From NCBI GenBank assembly GCA_964622545.1, contig CAZUQM010000004.1:204189-268188 (forward strand): 64,000 bases of DNA, in the 5' to 3' direction. Numbering within the stretch: the first letter of the stretch is position 1; each line of letters starts with the position of its first letter. Below, piece after piece: positions 34,290 to 43,733 of the stretch. The DNA comes from JAFGLZ01 sp964622545. Lineage in GTDB: Bacteria > Planctomycetota > Phycisphaerae > UBA1845 > JAFGLZ01. A program made the translations under genes and the position numbers. Below the pieces are notes generated by a model. That model made no database searches. It saw only the letters and a program-made list of their open reading frames with translations, and was not told where the DNA came from.

Positions 34290-36338
34290 CTACGGGTCGA
34301 TCCAGATCGGACTCGCCCACGCGGCCTGGTGGTCGGTCTGCACCGCGCGCACATAGTAGAAGCAGAACGGGTGCGAGCAGTGCTTGGCCGGTGGAAGGAG
34401 CGCGTCGGTCAGCGGCGTGGTGTCCTCCCACGTGAAGCTGCTTTGCTGGGTCGTGTGGACGACCTCGTTGTTGCGGATGATGTCGATCCGCGCCACCGGG
34501 GCCATGCCGTGGAAGTCCACCTTGATCGTCCGCCGCTTGGCCAGCTCCGGTTCGGTCTTGGCGCTGAGGATCGAGCCGATCAGATGGCCGTTCAGCGTCA
34601 CGTCCAGGAGCATCCGCGGGCCCGACGTGGCGACCACGCGGCGGTTCCACAAACCGTCGAAGATCGCCTCGCGCGTCCGTTCCTTGGCCAGCACCGCCAT
34701 CCCGCCGGCGTAGATGATCTTGCCGTCGTCCGTGACCCGCGCCGGCTTGTCGGTACCGGCCGTGCCGCGATGGTCGTCGCCGTTGGCCGTGAACCCCGCC
34801 CGCCATCCCAGCGCGAGCGCCCGCTGGACGAAGCCCTTGGCCACGAGTTGGCCGCCCTTGCGATCGGGCTTGGCGATGAGCGGGTTGCCGTCCTCGGCCG
34901 AACACTCGTAGCAGCCGCGGACCTGGTGGATCTCGATCAGCCGCTCGTGGTACGGGTCGTGGTCCATGTAGTCGCAATGGTTGCCGTCGCCGCCGGGGTG
35001 GTGCGGGATGACGATGGCCTTGCGCCGCTTGAGCGCCTTGTGCAGGTCGGGCGGATCGGGGCAGTCGTCCGGCTCGCTGCGGATGAACGGCTGGTCGTCC
35101 TTCAGGTAGTACACGTTGCGGTCGCCGTCGCCGTTGCGCTCCCACTTGGCCCACTCGTAGCCGAGGATGGTGACGAACCGCCCCGGCTCGTTCCAGCGCT
35201 TGACCGTCTCACAGATGATGGGCCAGTAGCTGTCGGGCGTCTCATAGTCGTGGTCGTGATCGCTGCTGGCGGCGAAGTCGATCGCGCCCTCGTCGCGCAT
35301 CTGACGGAAGTAGTAGTCGAGCGTGCCCGTGCCGTCGGACATCTCCGTGTGGCCGTGCAGCATGCCCCAATAGCGGTTGTACGCCGGCGGCGCGGCGCTG
35401 CACCGCGTCGGGTTCGTCAGGCAGCTCTTGCCGCAGGCCGTCCCGACCACCTTCAGCCGATGCACCCCTTCGCTCGGGACCGCCACCGTCGCGACCGAGC
35501 ACGTGCTGTCCTTGACCCGCCGCACCGTCGCCGGCAGCCGCTTGTCGCCGAGCCACACCTCGACGCCTTTCAGCGCCTGGCACGACAGGTTGCTGAAGCT
35601 GTCCTCCGGCCGCACGAGCACGTCGATCTTCTCGCCCGGCTTGCATTGGCTGGGGACATACGCGCGGAGGTGATGGATGCGATTGCCCATCACGTGCATC
35701 AGGCACACGCCGACCATGGTCTTCTGCATCTTGAGGCCCCACTTCGGGCCGGTCGGCGGCTTCGTCGCGCCGGGCGCCATCGCATGGTGCGGGCAGTACA
35801 GCACGACGAACTTGTCGATCATCCGCGTGTTCGGCATGCTCGCGCCCGTCGCGTCGTCCTTCGGGTCGCCCAGCGTGACGATCACCGTCGTGCCCTTGGC
35901 CAGGCCCTTGGCGGGCACCTCGATATCGGCCGTGTAGCTCCGCTTGCCGTGTTGGCCCTTGCAGGCCAGCTTCGTGCCGTCCTCGAGCCGGGCCGCCAGG
36001 TACCGCCGCTTGGACGGGTCGTCGGTCTGGACCGGCCCGAACGATCCCTTGCAGTTCCGGCCGCTCCACAGCTCGAGCTTGAGCGCCTGGCCCGGCTTGA
36101 TCGCCCGGCAGAGCGTGAACGGGAACGTCAACGACCGACGCTCGCCCGCCAGCACCACCGACGGCTCGACGTGCGTCAACGTCACCGACTCGGGCACCCG
36201 GATCGGCCGGCCGAATTCGGGGATGTAGTCGATCCTCGGACGCGGCGGCGCGGCCGAGCTCTGAATGACAACGGCCCCCAGTGTAACGGCCCACACCAGA
36301 GCACCAAGCAACGACAATCGATATGGGCTGCGAGACAT
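34290..36338 (-). CDS. Secreted PHP-domain (DUF3604-like) protein
   Basis: This encodes 682 residues. The start at 36338 follows a strong ribosome site (AAGGAGGAAAC), and the first ~25 residues are a signal peptide ending SSAA. Residues about 30-320 are beta-rich with several Cys. A PHP metal-binding domain follows: GMLHGHTEMSDGTGTLDYYF and FAASSDHDHDYE, later HHPGGDGNH and ANGDDHRG. These supply His/Asp ligands for two or three metals in phosphoesterase-like enzymes. DUF3604 members are often secreted and found with polysaccharide genes. The substrate is unknown. Confidence 0.85.
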   Translation of the reverse strand: MSRSPYRLSLLGALVWAVTLGAVVIQSSAAPPRPRIDYIPEFGRPIRVPESVTLTHVEPSVVLAGERRSLTFPFTLCRAIKPGQALKLELWSGRNCKGSFGPVQTDDPSKRRYLAARLEDGTKLACKGQHGKRSYTADIEVPAKGLAKGTTVIVTLGDPKDDATGASMPNTRMIDKFVVLYCPHHAMAPGATKPPTGPKWGLKMQKTMVGVCLMHVMGNRIHHLRAYVPSQCKPGEKIDVLVRPEDSFSNLSCQALKGVEVWLGDKRLPATVRRVKDSTCSVATVAVPSEGVHRLKVVGTACGKSCLTNPTRCSAAPPAYNRYWGMLHGHTEMSDGTGTLDYYFRQMRDEGAIDFAASSDHDHDYETPDSYWPIICETVKRWNEPGRFVTILGYEWAKWERNGDGDRNVYYLKDDQPFIRSEPDDCPDPPDLHKALKRRKAIVIPHHPGGDGNHCDYMDHDPYHERLIEIHQVRGCYECSAEDGNPLIAKPDRKGGQLVAKGFVQRALALGWRAGFTANGDDHRGTAGTDKPARVTDDGKIIYAGGMAVLAKERTREAIFDGLWNRRVVATSGPRMLLDVTLNGHLIGSILSAKTEPELAKRRTIKVDFHGMAPVARIDIIRNNEVVHTTQQSSFTWEDTTPLTDALLPPAKHCSHPFCFYYVRAVQTDHQAAWASPIWIDP

Positions 36339-36477
36339 GTTTCCTCCTTCATTCATCTTCCAGGGCAAGCTCGGCTCGTCCCGAAGCTGACCGCAAAAGG
36401 CCCGGTTTCGCGTAACATCTTCAGGGTTCTCACTGGCCCAACGATGCGCGTATTGGCGAAACGGGCTGTGAAGATAG

Positions 36478-36550
36478 CCGAGCCGCACTGTCCTCAGTGC
36501 GGTCCTGGGTGTGACGCCCATGACCCCGCTGGGGACAGCGGGGCTCGGGT
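36478..36550. repeat. Family C element C2: paired palindromes
   Basis: CCGCACTGTCCTCAGTGCGG is followed 20 bp later by CCCCGCTGGGGACAGCGGGG, flanked by CCGAG and CTCGG. The arms match those of C1. It lies between the PHP-domain gene and the kelch gene. Confidence 0.75.
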
Positions 36551-36608
36551 GACGTCCGCTCACGCGCTACACCGTCCGGACCTGACTTCTGACTCCTGCT
36601 GCATGCCC

Positions 36609-38174
36609 TCAGCGTAACATCCACATGGCCCGAGTGAAAATGAAGCCGTGGTGCTCCTTCGAGTGATACGCCCCGCCGGCGACGATGAGGCGCCCGTCGA
36701 TTTCGGTGGCCGCTCCCCACGCCAGCGGCGTCGGCAGGTCGGGCCCGCGTCGCCAAGACCGCTTCGTCGGCGCGTAGCGCCACACCGCCCGTGGCCGCTT
36801 CGTGCCCCAGCCGCCCATGACCCAGACCTCGTCGCCGTGCGGCGCCACCAGAGGCGCGTTCGGCGGACCCTCGGGCATCGGTGGCAGGTCCGCATGCCAA
36901 CGCCGCTGCTTCGGGTCGAACACGTAGAGGCCGGGTTTGGCCTTGTCGTCACCCGATGGCCCGCGCAGGAGGTAGATCCGTCCGTCGTGCACGCATCCCG
37001 CGGCCTGCCGGATGGTCCGCGGAGCGTCCGGTTCACCCCGCCATGTTCGCTCACCCTTGCCGATGCTGATCGTCGCACGGAACGTATCCTGCTCGTCGGC
37101 GCCGCCGATCACGTAGATCCGCTCGCCGACCGTCAGTGCGACCAGCTCGGCCCGCGGACGATCCAGCTTCGGCCCGGGCCGCCATGCGCGTGCCGCGGTG
37201 TTGTAGATCTCGACGCGATCGGTCGCCAGACGCTTTTCGCCCTGGCCGGCCTCGAAGCCGCCGAGGACCCACACCTCGCCCGCTAGCGCCGCGATGCCGC
37301 AGTAGCCGCGACGCGTCGACATCGGCGGCAGCTCGTCCCAACGGTTCTCGACGGGGTCGTACGACCACAGCACGTCCATCGCATCGCGCCGCGCCGGGCA
37401 ACCCATATCGGTGATGCCTCCGCCGATGAGGAGGCGGCCGCCCACGACGACGCCGTAGACGTCGTGATTGCTCATCGGCATCGACGCCAGCCGACGCCAG
37501 GCCCTGTCGCTCTCGGTTCGCCAGACGCGTCGGTCGACCACCAGCCAGATCGCCCCGTCCCGGTCGGTCAGCAAGGCCCGGATCGGCTTACGCGGCGGGC
37601 CCGCCAGCTCGATCGACGTCGTCACAACCGTCCCGTCGGCGTGGCGATCGAACGTTCGCACGCTACCGTCGGCCAGGCCCGCCATCACCCGTCCACGGGG
37701 CGCGATCGCAACGGCCGTCGGAGCCGGACCTGCATCGGACACCTCCTGCACCACCACCCAACCCTGACTCGGATGACGCGGATCGAAACGCACGAGCCGC
37801 TTGCCGCCGATCAGCCAGAGATAGCCGAGATCGTCCGACAGCCAGCCCACGCGCTCGCCGACATCGACGGGCCCAGCGCCCGGGGCCTTCGACCACGTCC
37901 AGGCCTCCGGCGCCCGATGCCACAGCTCGAGCGCGGCCCCCTCGCCCTGCCGCAACCACCACACGTTGCCGAGCTGATCGGTGAGGCGCGGCCTCGCGCC
38001 CGGCTCCCCCGCGACGACCACCAGCACGCGGCCCGACGGGTCTTGCACCAGCGCGGTCGGACCGGCGGGCACACGGACGTCCAGCGGGCTGGCCTTCGGC
38101 TTCACCACCGCGACCGTCGACGCCTTCTCGGCCGACGGACCCAGCGCCATGCACATCAGCATCGCGATCATCAT
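36609..38174 (-). CDS. Secreted kelch-repeat beta-propeller protein
   Basis: This encodes 521 residues. A short signal-like N-terminus precedes repeated kelch blades with paired Gly and spaced Tyr/Trp: LLIGGGITDMG...WSYDPVENRWDELPPM, VWVLGGFEAG...VEIYNTAARAWRPGPKLD, IYVIGGADEQ, VWVMGGWGTK and LIVAGGAYH. Kelch propellers bind proteins or sugars; some are galactose-oxidase-like, but no copper ligands are evident. It lies 18 bp after the beta-helix gene and is likely in its operon. Confidence 0.87.
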   Translation of the reverse strand: MMIAMLMCMALGPSAEKASTVAVVKPKASPLDVRVPAGPTALVQDPSGRVLVVVAGEPGARPRLTDQLGNVWWLRQGEGAALELWHRAPEAWTWSKAPGAGPVDVGERVGWLSDDLGYLWLIGGKRLVRFDPRHPSQGWVVVQEVSDAGPAPTAVAIAPRGRVMAGLADGSVRTFDRHADGTVVTTSIELAGPPRKPIRALLTDRDGAIWLVVDRRVWRTESDRAWRRLASMPMSNHDVYGVVVGGRLLIGGGITDMGCPARRDAMDVLWSYDPVENRWDELPPMSTRRGYCGIAALAGEVWVLGGFEAGQGEKRLATDRVEIYNTAARAWRPGPKLDRPRAELVALTVGERIYVIGGADEQDTFRATISIGKGERTWRGEPDAPRTIRQAAGCVHDGRIYLLRGPSGDDKAKPGLYVFDPKQRRWHADLPPMPEGPPNAPLVAPHGDEVWVMGGWGTKRPRAVWRYAPTKRSWRRGPDLPTPLAWGAATEIDGRLIVAGGAYHSKEHHGFIFTRAMWMLR

Positions 38175-38192
38175 GAAGCGCCGACCCCCTTG

Positions 38193-40325
38193 TTAATCTG
38201 GCTCGATCGGCCAGCTCGCCCGAAGCTCGTCCTGGTAGGGTCCGATCCGCTCGAAGGGGATCGGCCTGAAGCCCGGCACGTTCTTGAAGACGATCGAGTC
38301 GCCTCGAAGCCGGAAGTCCATCGCCGCGGCATCGACGAAGCCGGGATCGTCGTCGGTCACGACGTTGTCGGCGATCGTCATGTACGGCCGATCGATGTGC
38401 GTGCTGAAGAGCTTCCGGCAGAACGCCTCCGGGTCGCGCCATCCGCTCCGCACCGACACGTTTCGTCGCAGAACGTTGCCCAGCGGCGCCTGCGGGCAAT
38501 CGTCGAGGATGCCCGCCAGCTTCGGGTACCGCTCGCTCCACGGCGGCCGGTCGTGCTTGAGCTCGCGGAGCGGTTTGTACATCGGCCCGCCCGGTCGAAA
38601 GTGCCCCCACCGCGTCCGCCAGCGTAAGCCCCGGTTGTCCATGAAGACCGGCACCTCACACTCGACGAAGACGTTGTTCTCGACCAGGTTGTCCCGCCCA
38701 CCGCCGATCATCACCGGCTTGGTCATCTTGTAGAACACGTTGCCGACGATGTCGGCCGAGCACGCACAGTTGTCGAGATACACCCCGCACACGCCCGGGT
38801 ACGGCCGCTTGGGGATGTGATGAATGAAGTTGTGCCGGATCACGTTACCGCGGTACGTCCAGTTCGTCCCGCAGCCGATCACACCGACGTCGCTCATCTC
38901 CAGACAGAGGTGGTGCATGTGGTTCAGCTCGAAGACGTGGTCGTTGCCCTCGTAGCTGATCGCGTATTGCGGCGCGTGATGGATCGCGTTGTGGGCGATG
39001 CGATGGCCCACGCCCTTGACGCGCACACCCGGCTGCCACGTCTTGTAGAGCTTGGCGTAGTGATAAATGTGGTTGTTGACCACGGCGTGCCGTCCCGGGG
39101 TGAGCGTCGCCCGGTCGCCCCCGCTGACCTGCACGCCGGCCGCGCCGAGGTCGTAGATGTCGCAGCCGACGATGGCGTGATCCTCACCACCCGAGATCGT
39201 TGCCCCATACTTCGCGTGACGGATCGTGCAGCCCTCGATGCGATTGGCCGCGCCGCCGCCGATGTGCACGGCACTCTCGCGCATGACCTCGAGCGTCAAG
39301 CCGCGTAGCGTCACGTGCGAGACCCTGTCCAGACTGATCATCGTCTGCGAGAGCGTGCTGGCCAGGAGGGGTTCGACACGGCTCACCACAGGCGCCTCAC
39401 GGCCCAGCTCCTCCGGCGGCAGCATGAACAGCACGCCGCGCTGACGGTCGATGGCCCACTCGCCCGGCGCGTCGATCTCCTCAAGCGCATCGACCACGAC
39501 GAACCGCCGCCATTCCTTGAGGTGATCGACCAGGCCGTGGCCGAAGGTCACCTGCTGCTTGGCGTGGTCGACCGCCTTGGCGTGCCACGAGTGGAAGCAA
39601 TACTCCTCCCAGAAGAAGCCGCACAGCCACGTCCGCTCGAGGTCGTGCCATCGGGCAGGCGGCTCGCCCTCGAACCGATAGGCCATCCACTTGCACGTGC
39701 GGCCGGTGTCCTCGACCTCGGGCACGCCGTGCTCGTCCTTGCCGGTCACCCGGCCGCGACGACCCAGAGCCCAGCCCTCGTTCGGCCAGCGGGCCAACGG
39801 CAGCCGTCGCTCGCCGATGAAGAACCGCATGCCGCCGGGCAGGCCGCCGAGCTCGCCGTAGTCGGTGAGCCCGTGGGCCCTCAGGTCGACCTGCCGGATC
39901 TTGTCTCGCACCGCGGACCGCAGCCGTTTGCGGATCGCGTCGTCTCGAACCGGCTCGAACCACTCCGGCTTGATCTCGACGCCGCCGACGAGGCGTGGTC
40001 GACCGCCGGGCGCCGCGCGGTAGCTGACGCGCGCCTCGGCCGTACCAGAGTCCTGTCCGGACAGGGCGAAGCCCTTCGTCCGAACGTAGACCCCCTCGGC
40101 CAGCCAGACCGTCGCGGGCTCGTTCGTCTTACCGGCCTTGCGTTGTTTTCGGATCGCGTCGCGCGCGGCCTCCAGCGTGCGGAGCGGCCGGGCCCTCGTG
40201 CCCGGGTTCACATCGTCACCGGCCGGGCTGACATGGACCTCGATGTCGGCCCGCCCCTGGCTGGCCAAGGCAACGACGATCGCCATGACCCACAGGCTCG
40301 ATCGCCGGTTCACTCGCTCGGTCAT
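38193..40325 (-). CDS. Secreted right-handed parallel beta-helix protein (paralogue 2)
   Basis: This encodes 710 residues from ATG 40325 (a GTG one codon earlier is possible). A signal peptide ends near QGRA. The start of the mature protein, HVSPAGDDVNPGTRARPLRT, is typical of secreted pectate-lyase-like parallel beta-helix proteins. Later coils contain many N/H/G turns such as EGCTIRHAKYGATISGGEDH and VIRHNFIHHIPKRPYPG. Architecture fits GH141-type or polysaccharide-lyase-like enzymes. The C-terminal domain (MTIADNVVTDDDPGFVDAAA ... FKNVPGFRPIPFERIG) is shared with the neighbouring paralogue, showing tandem duplication. The exact enzyme class is unproven. Confidence 0.88.
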   Translation of the reverse strand: MTERVNRRSSLWVMAIVVALASQGRADIEVHVSPAGDDVNPGTRARPLRTLEAARDAIRKQRKAGKTNEPATVWLAEGVYVRTKGFALSGQDSGTAEARVSYRAAPGGRPRLVGGVEIKPEWFEPVRDDAIRKRLRSAVRDKIRQVDLRAHGLTDYGELGGLPGGMRFFIGERRLPLARWPNEGWALGRRGRVTGKDEHGVPEVEDTGRTCKWMAYRFEGEPPARWHDLERTWLCGFFWEEYCFHSWHAKAVDHAKQQVTFGHGLVDHLKEWRRFVVVDALEEIDAPGEWAIDRQRGVLFMLPPEELGREAPVVSRVEPLLASTLSQTMISLDRVSHVTLRGLTLEVMRESAVHIGGGAANRIEGCTIRHAKYGATISGGEDHAIVGCDIYDLGAAGVQVSGGDRATLTPGRHAVVNNHIYHYAKLYKTWQPGVRVKGVGHRIAHNAIHHAPQYAISYEGNDHVFELNHMHHLCLEMSDVGVIGCGTNWTYRGNVIRHNFIHHIPKRPYPGVCGVYLDNCACSADIVGNVFYKMTKPVMIGGGRDNLVENNVFVECEVPVFMDNRGLRWRTRWGHFRPGGPMYKPLRELKHDRPPWSERYPKLAGILDDCPQAPLGNVLRRNVSVRSGWRDPEAFCRKLFSTHIDRPYMTIADNVVTDDDPGFVDAAAMDFRLRGDSIVFKNVPGFRPIPFERIGPYQDELRASWPIEPD

Positions 40326-40367
40326 CACTCGCTCCGTCGCGCCGTCGGCGCCGCTGGTGCGCGATTC

Positions 40368-42536
40368 CTATCTCGCCCCGACGCGTCGATTCCGCCCGGA
40401 ATCGTCGATGGGCCAACTGGCGCGAAGCTCGTCCCGGTACGGCCCGATCTTCTCGAACGGGATCCGCTCGAAACCGGGCACCTCGCGATACACCACGGAG
40501 TCGTCCCGCAACCGGAAGTCCATCGCCGCGGCATCGACGAAGCCTGGATCGGCGTCGGTGACGTAGTTGTCTTCGATTCGCAAGTAGCGTCTGTCGATGT
40601 GCTTGCCAGACGTCTCGCGGCAGAACGCCTCCGGGTCGCGCCACGTGCTCCGTACCGACACGTTCCGCATCAGCGTGTTGCCCAGCGGCGCCTGCGGGCA
40701 CTCGTTGAGGATCGTGGCGAGCTTCGGGTAACGATCGCACCACGGCCGCTGGTCCCAGCGCATCCGCTTGAGGTCGTCGTACATCGGTCCGCCGGGGCGG
40801 AAATGACTCCAACGCAGCCCGCGGTTGTCCAGATGCGTCGGCACCTCGCACGCGATGAAGATGTTGTTCTCGATCCGGTTGTCGCGGCCGCCGCCGATGA
40901 ACGTCGGCTTGAGCATGTCGTAGAACACGTTGCCGAGGATGGCCGTCGAAGCGTGGCAGTCGTCCAGATAGACGCAGACCGTCCCCAACCCAGGCCCGTG
41001 CGGGATGTGATGGATGAAGTTGTGCCGGACCACAGTGCCGCGGAACGTCCACTTGCAGCCGCTGTAGAGCACGCCCGCGTCGGCCGAGTCCATCACCACG
41101 TGGTGGATCTCGTTGAACTCGATGACGTGTTCGTTGCCGTCGTAGCCGATCGCCTGGTGCGGCGCGTCGTGGATCAGGTTGTGCGCGATGCGATGCCCGC
41201 AGCCGTACAGACGCACGGCCGGGTGATAGACCTTCTTCCGCTGGGCGTAATGATGGATGTGGCAGTTGACCACGTGATTGCCGCTCGGTTCGAGCGTCCA
41301 GCGATTGCCGCCGGTCATGTGCACCGCCGTCGCGCCGACCTGCGTGATGTCGCACCCGACCACGCCGTTGTCGCGGCCGCCCCCGACCACGAGGCCGTTC
41401 GTGCCGGTGCATCGCACCGTGCAGCCGGCGAGCCGGTTGCTCAGCCCGCCGCTGATCACCACGCCCGTGCCGCGCGCCACCTCCAACACGAGGCCGCGGA
41501 CCGTCACCCACCGGCACGCGTTCATCTCCAGTAGGGGCTCTGTCAGCGTCGAGATGATGATCGGATACGTCGGCCAGTCGCCCGGCGGCCAGAACGTCAG
41601 CACGCCGGTGGTGCGATCCAGAAACCATTCGCCCGGTCGGTCGATCTCCTCCAGCAGGTTCACCGCGCAGAACCACTGGTTGCGTCGGATGCCGCCGCCC
41701 GGGACGTGCTCGAGCTCGATCAACCGCCGCTCCGGCCTGATCCGCCGCACCCGCACGTGTTCGTCCGTCCAGCCGAACCACCAGAAGCCGTGCAGGACCA
41801 TCTGGTCGGCCTGCCGCCATCGCTCGGGGCGATCGGTGTCGACCTGGAACGTCGTCCCACGCTTGTTGCCGTCGACGAGCTTCTCCCGGCCCGCGTCGTC
41901 CACCTCGACGACCTTGCCGATGTGCGTCCAGCCCTCGTTGGGCCAGCGCGCCAGGGGCAACCGCCGGCCGTGGTGGAACAGTTCGAGCATCGCACCCAGC
42001 ATCGACAGCTCGCCGAAGACGTCGATGCCCATCTCGCGGACGTCGATCTGCCGCACACGATCGCGAGCCGACGGATCGAGCCGCCGCCGGATGGCCTCGT
42101 CCGTCACCGGCCGACAGAGCGAGAGGTCCAGCTCGCGGCCTCCGACGAGGCGAACGTGCTCGCCGGGATAGGCACGGTACGTGATCGGTGCGACGGGCGT
42201 GCCGGAATCCTCGGCCGACAGCTTGAACGCGGCATCACGAACATACACACCGCCCCGAAGCCAGACCGTCACGGGCCCGGGTAGGCCTCGCTCTGAGCGC
42301 AGCTCACGGATCGCCTGGCGCGCCCGCTCGAGCGTCGCAAACGGTCGCACCTCTGTGCCCGGATCGAGGTCGCTGCCGTACGTGGCCACGAAGAACGCCG
42401 CGTGCGGCCTGGTGGATGTCGGCCTTGGCCGGGCGTCGTTCGCGCCGGCCTCATGCGCCACGGGCATCGGTTCGGCGACCGGTCCTGCGCATCCCGCGGC
42501 CACGATCAGTCCGCACCACAGTCCTCGACTCGCCAT
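40368..42536 (-). CDS. Right-handed parallel beta-helix lipoprotein (paralogue 1)
   Basis: This encodes 722 residues. The N-terminus LIVAAGCAG has a lipobox, so this copy is lipid-anchored, unlike its neighbour. The mature start YGSDLDPGTEVRPFATLERA and coils such as GCDITQVGATAVHMTGGNR and VVRHNFIHHIPHGPGLG match paralogue 2 throughout. The shared end is DADPGFVDAAAMDFRLRDDS. The two lie 42 bp apart in one direction. Duplication with different anchoring suggests surface-bound and released versions acting on related polysaccharides. Confidence 0.88.
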   Translation of the reverse strand: MASRGLWCGLIVAAGCAGPVAEPMPVAHEAGANDARPRPTSTRPHAAFFVATYGSDLDPGTEVRPFATLERARQAIRELRSERGLPGPVTVWLRGGVYVRDAAFKLSAEDSGTPVAPITYRAYPGEHVRLVGGRELDLSLCRPVTDEAIRRRLDPSARDRVRQIDVREMGIDVFGELSMLGAMLELFHHGRRLPLARWPNEGWTHIGKVVEVDDAGREKLVDGNKRGTTFQVDTDRPERWRQADQMVLHGFWWFGWTDEHVRVRRIRPERRLIELEHVPGGGIRRNQWFCAVNLLEEIDRPGEWFLDRTTGVLTFWPPGDWPTYPIIISTLTEPLLEMNACRWVTVRGLVLEVARGTGVVISGGLSNRLAGCTVRCTGTNGLVVGGGRDNGVVGCDITQVGATAVHMTGGNRWTLEPSGNHVVNCHIHHYAQRKKVYHPAVRLYGCGHRIAHNLIHDAPHQAIGYDGNEHVIEFNEIHHVVMDSADAGVLYSGCKWTFRGTVVRHNFIHHIPHGPGLGTVCVYLDDCHASTAILGNVFYDMLKPTFIGGGRDNRIENNIFIACEVPTHLDNRGLRWSHFRPGGPMYDDLKRMRWDQRPWCDRYPKLATILNECPQAPLGNTLMRNVSVRSTWRDPEAFCRETSGKHIDRRYLRIEDNYVTDADPGFVDAAAMDFRLRDDSVVYREVPGFERIPFEKIGPYRDELRASWPIDDSGRNRRVGAR

Positions 42537-42565
42537 ATCGTGTCCTCAGATGTCGCGCCAAGCGT

Positions 42566-43588
42566 TCATGTCAGCCAGGTGCTGCCCTCGTCGCGCCGCT
42601 GGTGACGCTCCAGGATGCCGACGTGGATCGCCCGTCGCCGGACCAGGTCCTCGCCGCGTCGGATCGCCTGGTGCATCTCGGCCTCGGTCAGGGGTTTGAA
42701 CCGCCGGGCCGCCGCGACCGCCTGCTTGACGTGATCGGACGTCCGAACGCCGATCAGGGCGCACGCCACGCCGGGCACACTGAGGGCGTAGCGGAAAGCG
42801 CGATCGAAATCGTCGGAGAGCTTGCCCGGGTTGCCGCCCAACACCTTCATGCCGACCATCCCGAGCTTCTTGTGGGCGGCCAGATCCAGCAGCTTCTCGT
42901 AATCGCTGACGGTGGCGACCTCGAGGTCGTTCTCGGCCGCGGCCGCCTCCTGCGCCCGCGTGACGTAGTTCATGTACGGCATGACCACGTCCCACGCATC
43001 GCTGGCCCGCAGCAGCTCCAGCGCGTTGCCATGCGGGGAGTGCACGCTCATGCCGATGAAGCGGGCGAGGCCCTTCGCCTTGGCCTTGCGGAGGAACTCG
43101 AGCGAGCCGCCCTTGCCGAGGATCTGCTTGTTCGTCGCGATCGGCTTGAGGCCCACGCCGTGCTGCAGGAAGAGATCGACGTAATCGGTGCGGAGCTGCT
43201 TGAGGGCCTGAGCGAGATCCTTCTCGGCCTGCTTGGCCTCGAAGGCGTACGACTTGGTCACGACGAAGACCTTCTCGCGAATCGGCTTGATGATCGGGGC
43301 GAGGCGCTCCTCGGCCTTCGCGTACTCGGGGGCGGCATCGAAATACCGCACGCCGCCCTCGACGGCCGCGTCCAGCGTCGCCCGCGTCTGAGCCTCGCTC
43401 AACCCGCCGCCGGCATAGGCACAGCCGAGGCCGAGGATCGTCACCCGCTGGCCCGTCCGTCCGAGCACGCGGCGCGGCAACGGACCCTCATCGCCGACCT
43501 GTCTGCCGGACGCCTGCCGGCTGCCCAGCGATGCGACCGCGCCCGCCGCCAGTGTCGATCTCAGGAAATCGCGTCGTGTGCCGGACAT
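42566..43588 (-). CDS. Tat-exported aldo/keto reductase
   Basis: This encodes 340 residues from the ATG at 43588 (ribosome site GGAGGG). A twin-arginine signal TRRDFLRSTLAAGAVASL precedes a complete AKR barrel: VRYFDAAPEY (Asp and Tyr), VFVVTKSYAF (Lys) and VDLFLQHGVG (His). These are the four catalytic residues. No Fe-S domain is attached, unlike the AKR at 10599. It is first in a likely four-gene operon (AKR, two beta-helix proteins, kelch). A role in reducing sugar-derived aldehydes outside the cytoplasm is inferred. Confidence 0.88.
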   Translation of the reverse strand: MSGTRRDFLRSTLAAGAVASLGSRQASGRQVGDEGPLPRRVLGRTGQRVTILGLGCAYAGGGLSEAQTRATLDAAVEGGVRYFDAAPEYAKAEERLAPIIKPIREKVFVVTKSYAFEAKQAEKDLAQALKQLRTDYVDLFLQHGVGLKPIATNKQILGKGGSLEFLRKAKAKGLARFIGMSVHSPHGNALELLRASDAWDVVMPYMNYVTRAQEAAAAENDLEVATVSDYEKLLDLAAHKKLGMVGMKVLGGNPGKLSDDFDRAFRYALSVPGVACALIGVRTSDHVKQAVAAARRFKPLTEAEMHQAIRRGEDLVRRRAIHVGILERHQRRDEGSTWLT

Positions 43589-43733
43589 CGATGCGCCCTC
43601 CGGACCCTTGATCGGGTGCCTTTCTTTCGCATACCGTCCGCCCATCGCGGTGTCAATCGCCGCCGGAGCGGGGAAGCAATCCCCCCTGCGCTGAAGCTCC
43701 GCCGAGCCCCGCCGTCCCGGAACCCGGGGTCAC

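Noticed and set aside
34287..36617. 776-codon plus-strand frame opposite the PHP-domain gene
   Set aside because: It lies antisense to a gene with clear metal-binding motifs; the long frame is a GC-codon shadow rich in Arg and Val without domains.
39315..41534. 739-codon plus-strand frame opposite the beta-helix genes
   Set aside because: It runs across the gap between two genes on the other strand and has no ribosome site or domain.
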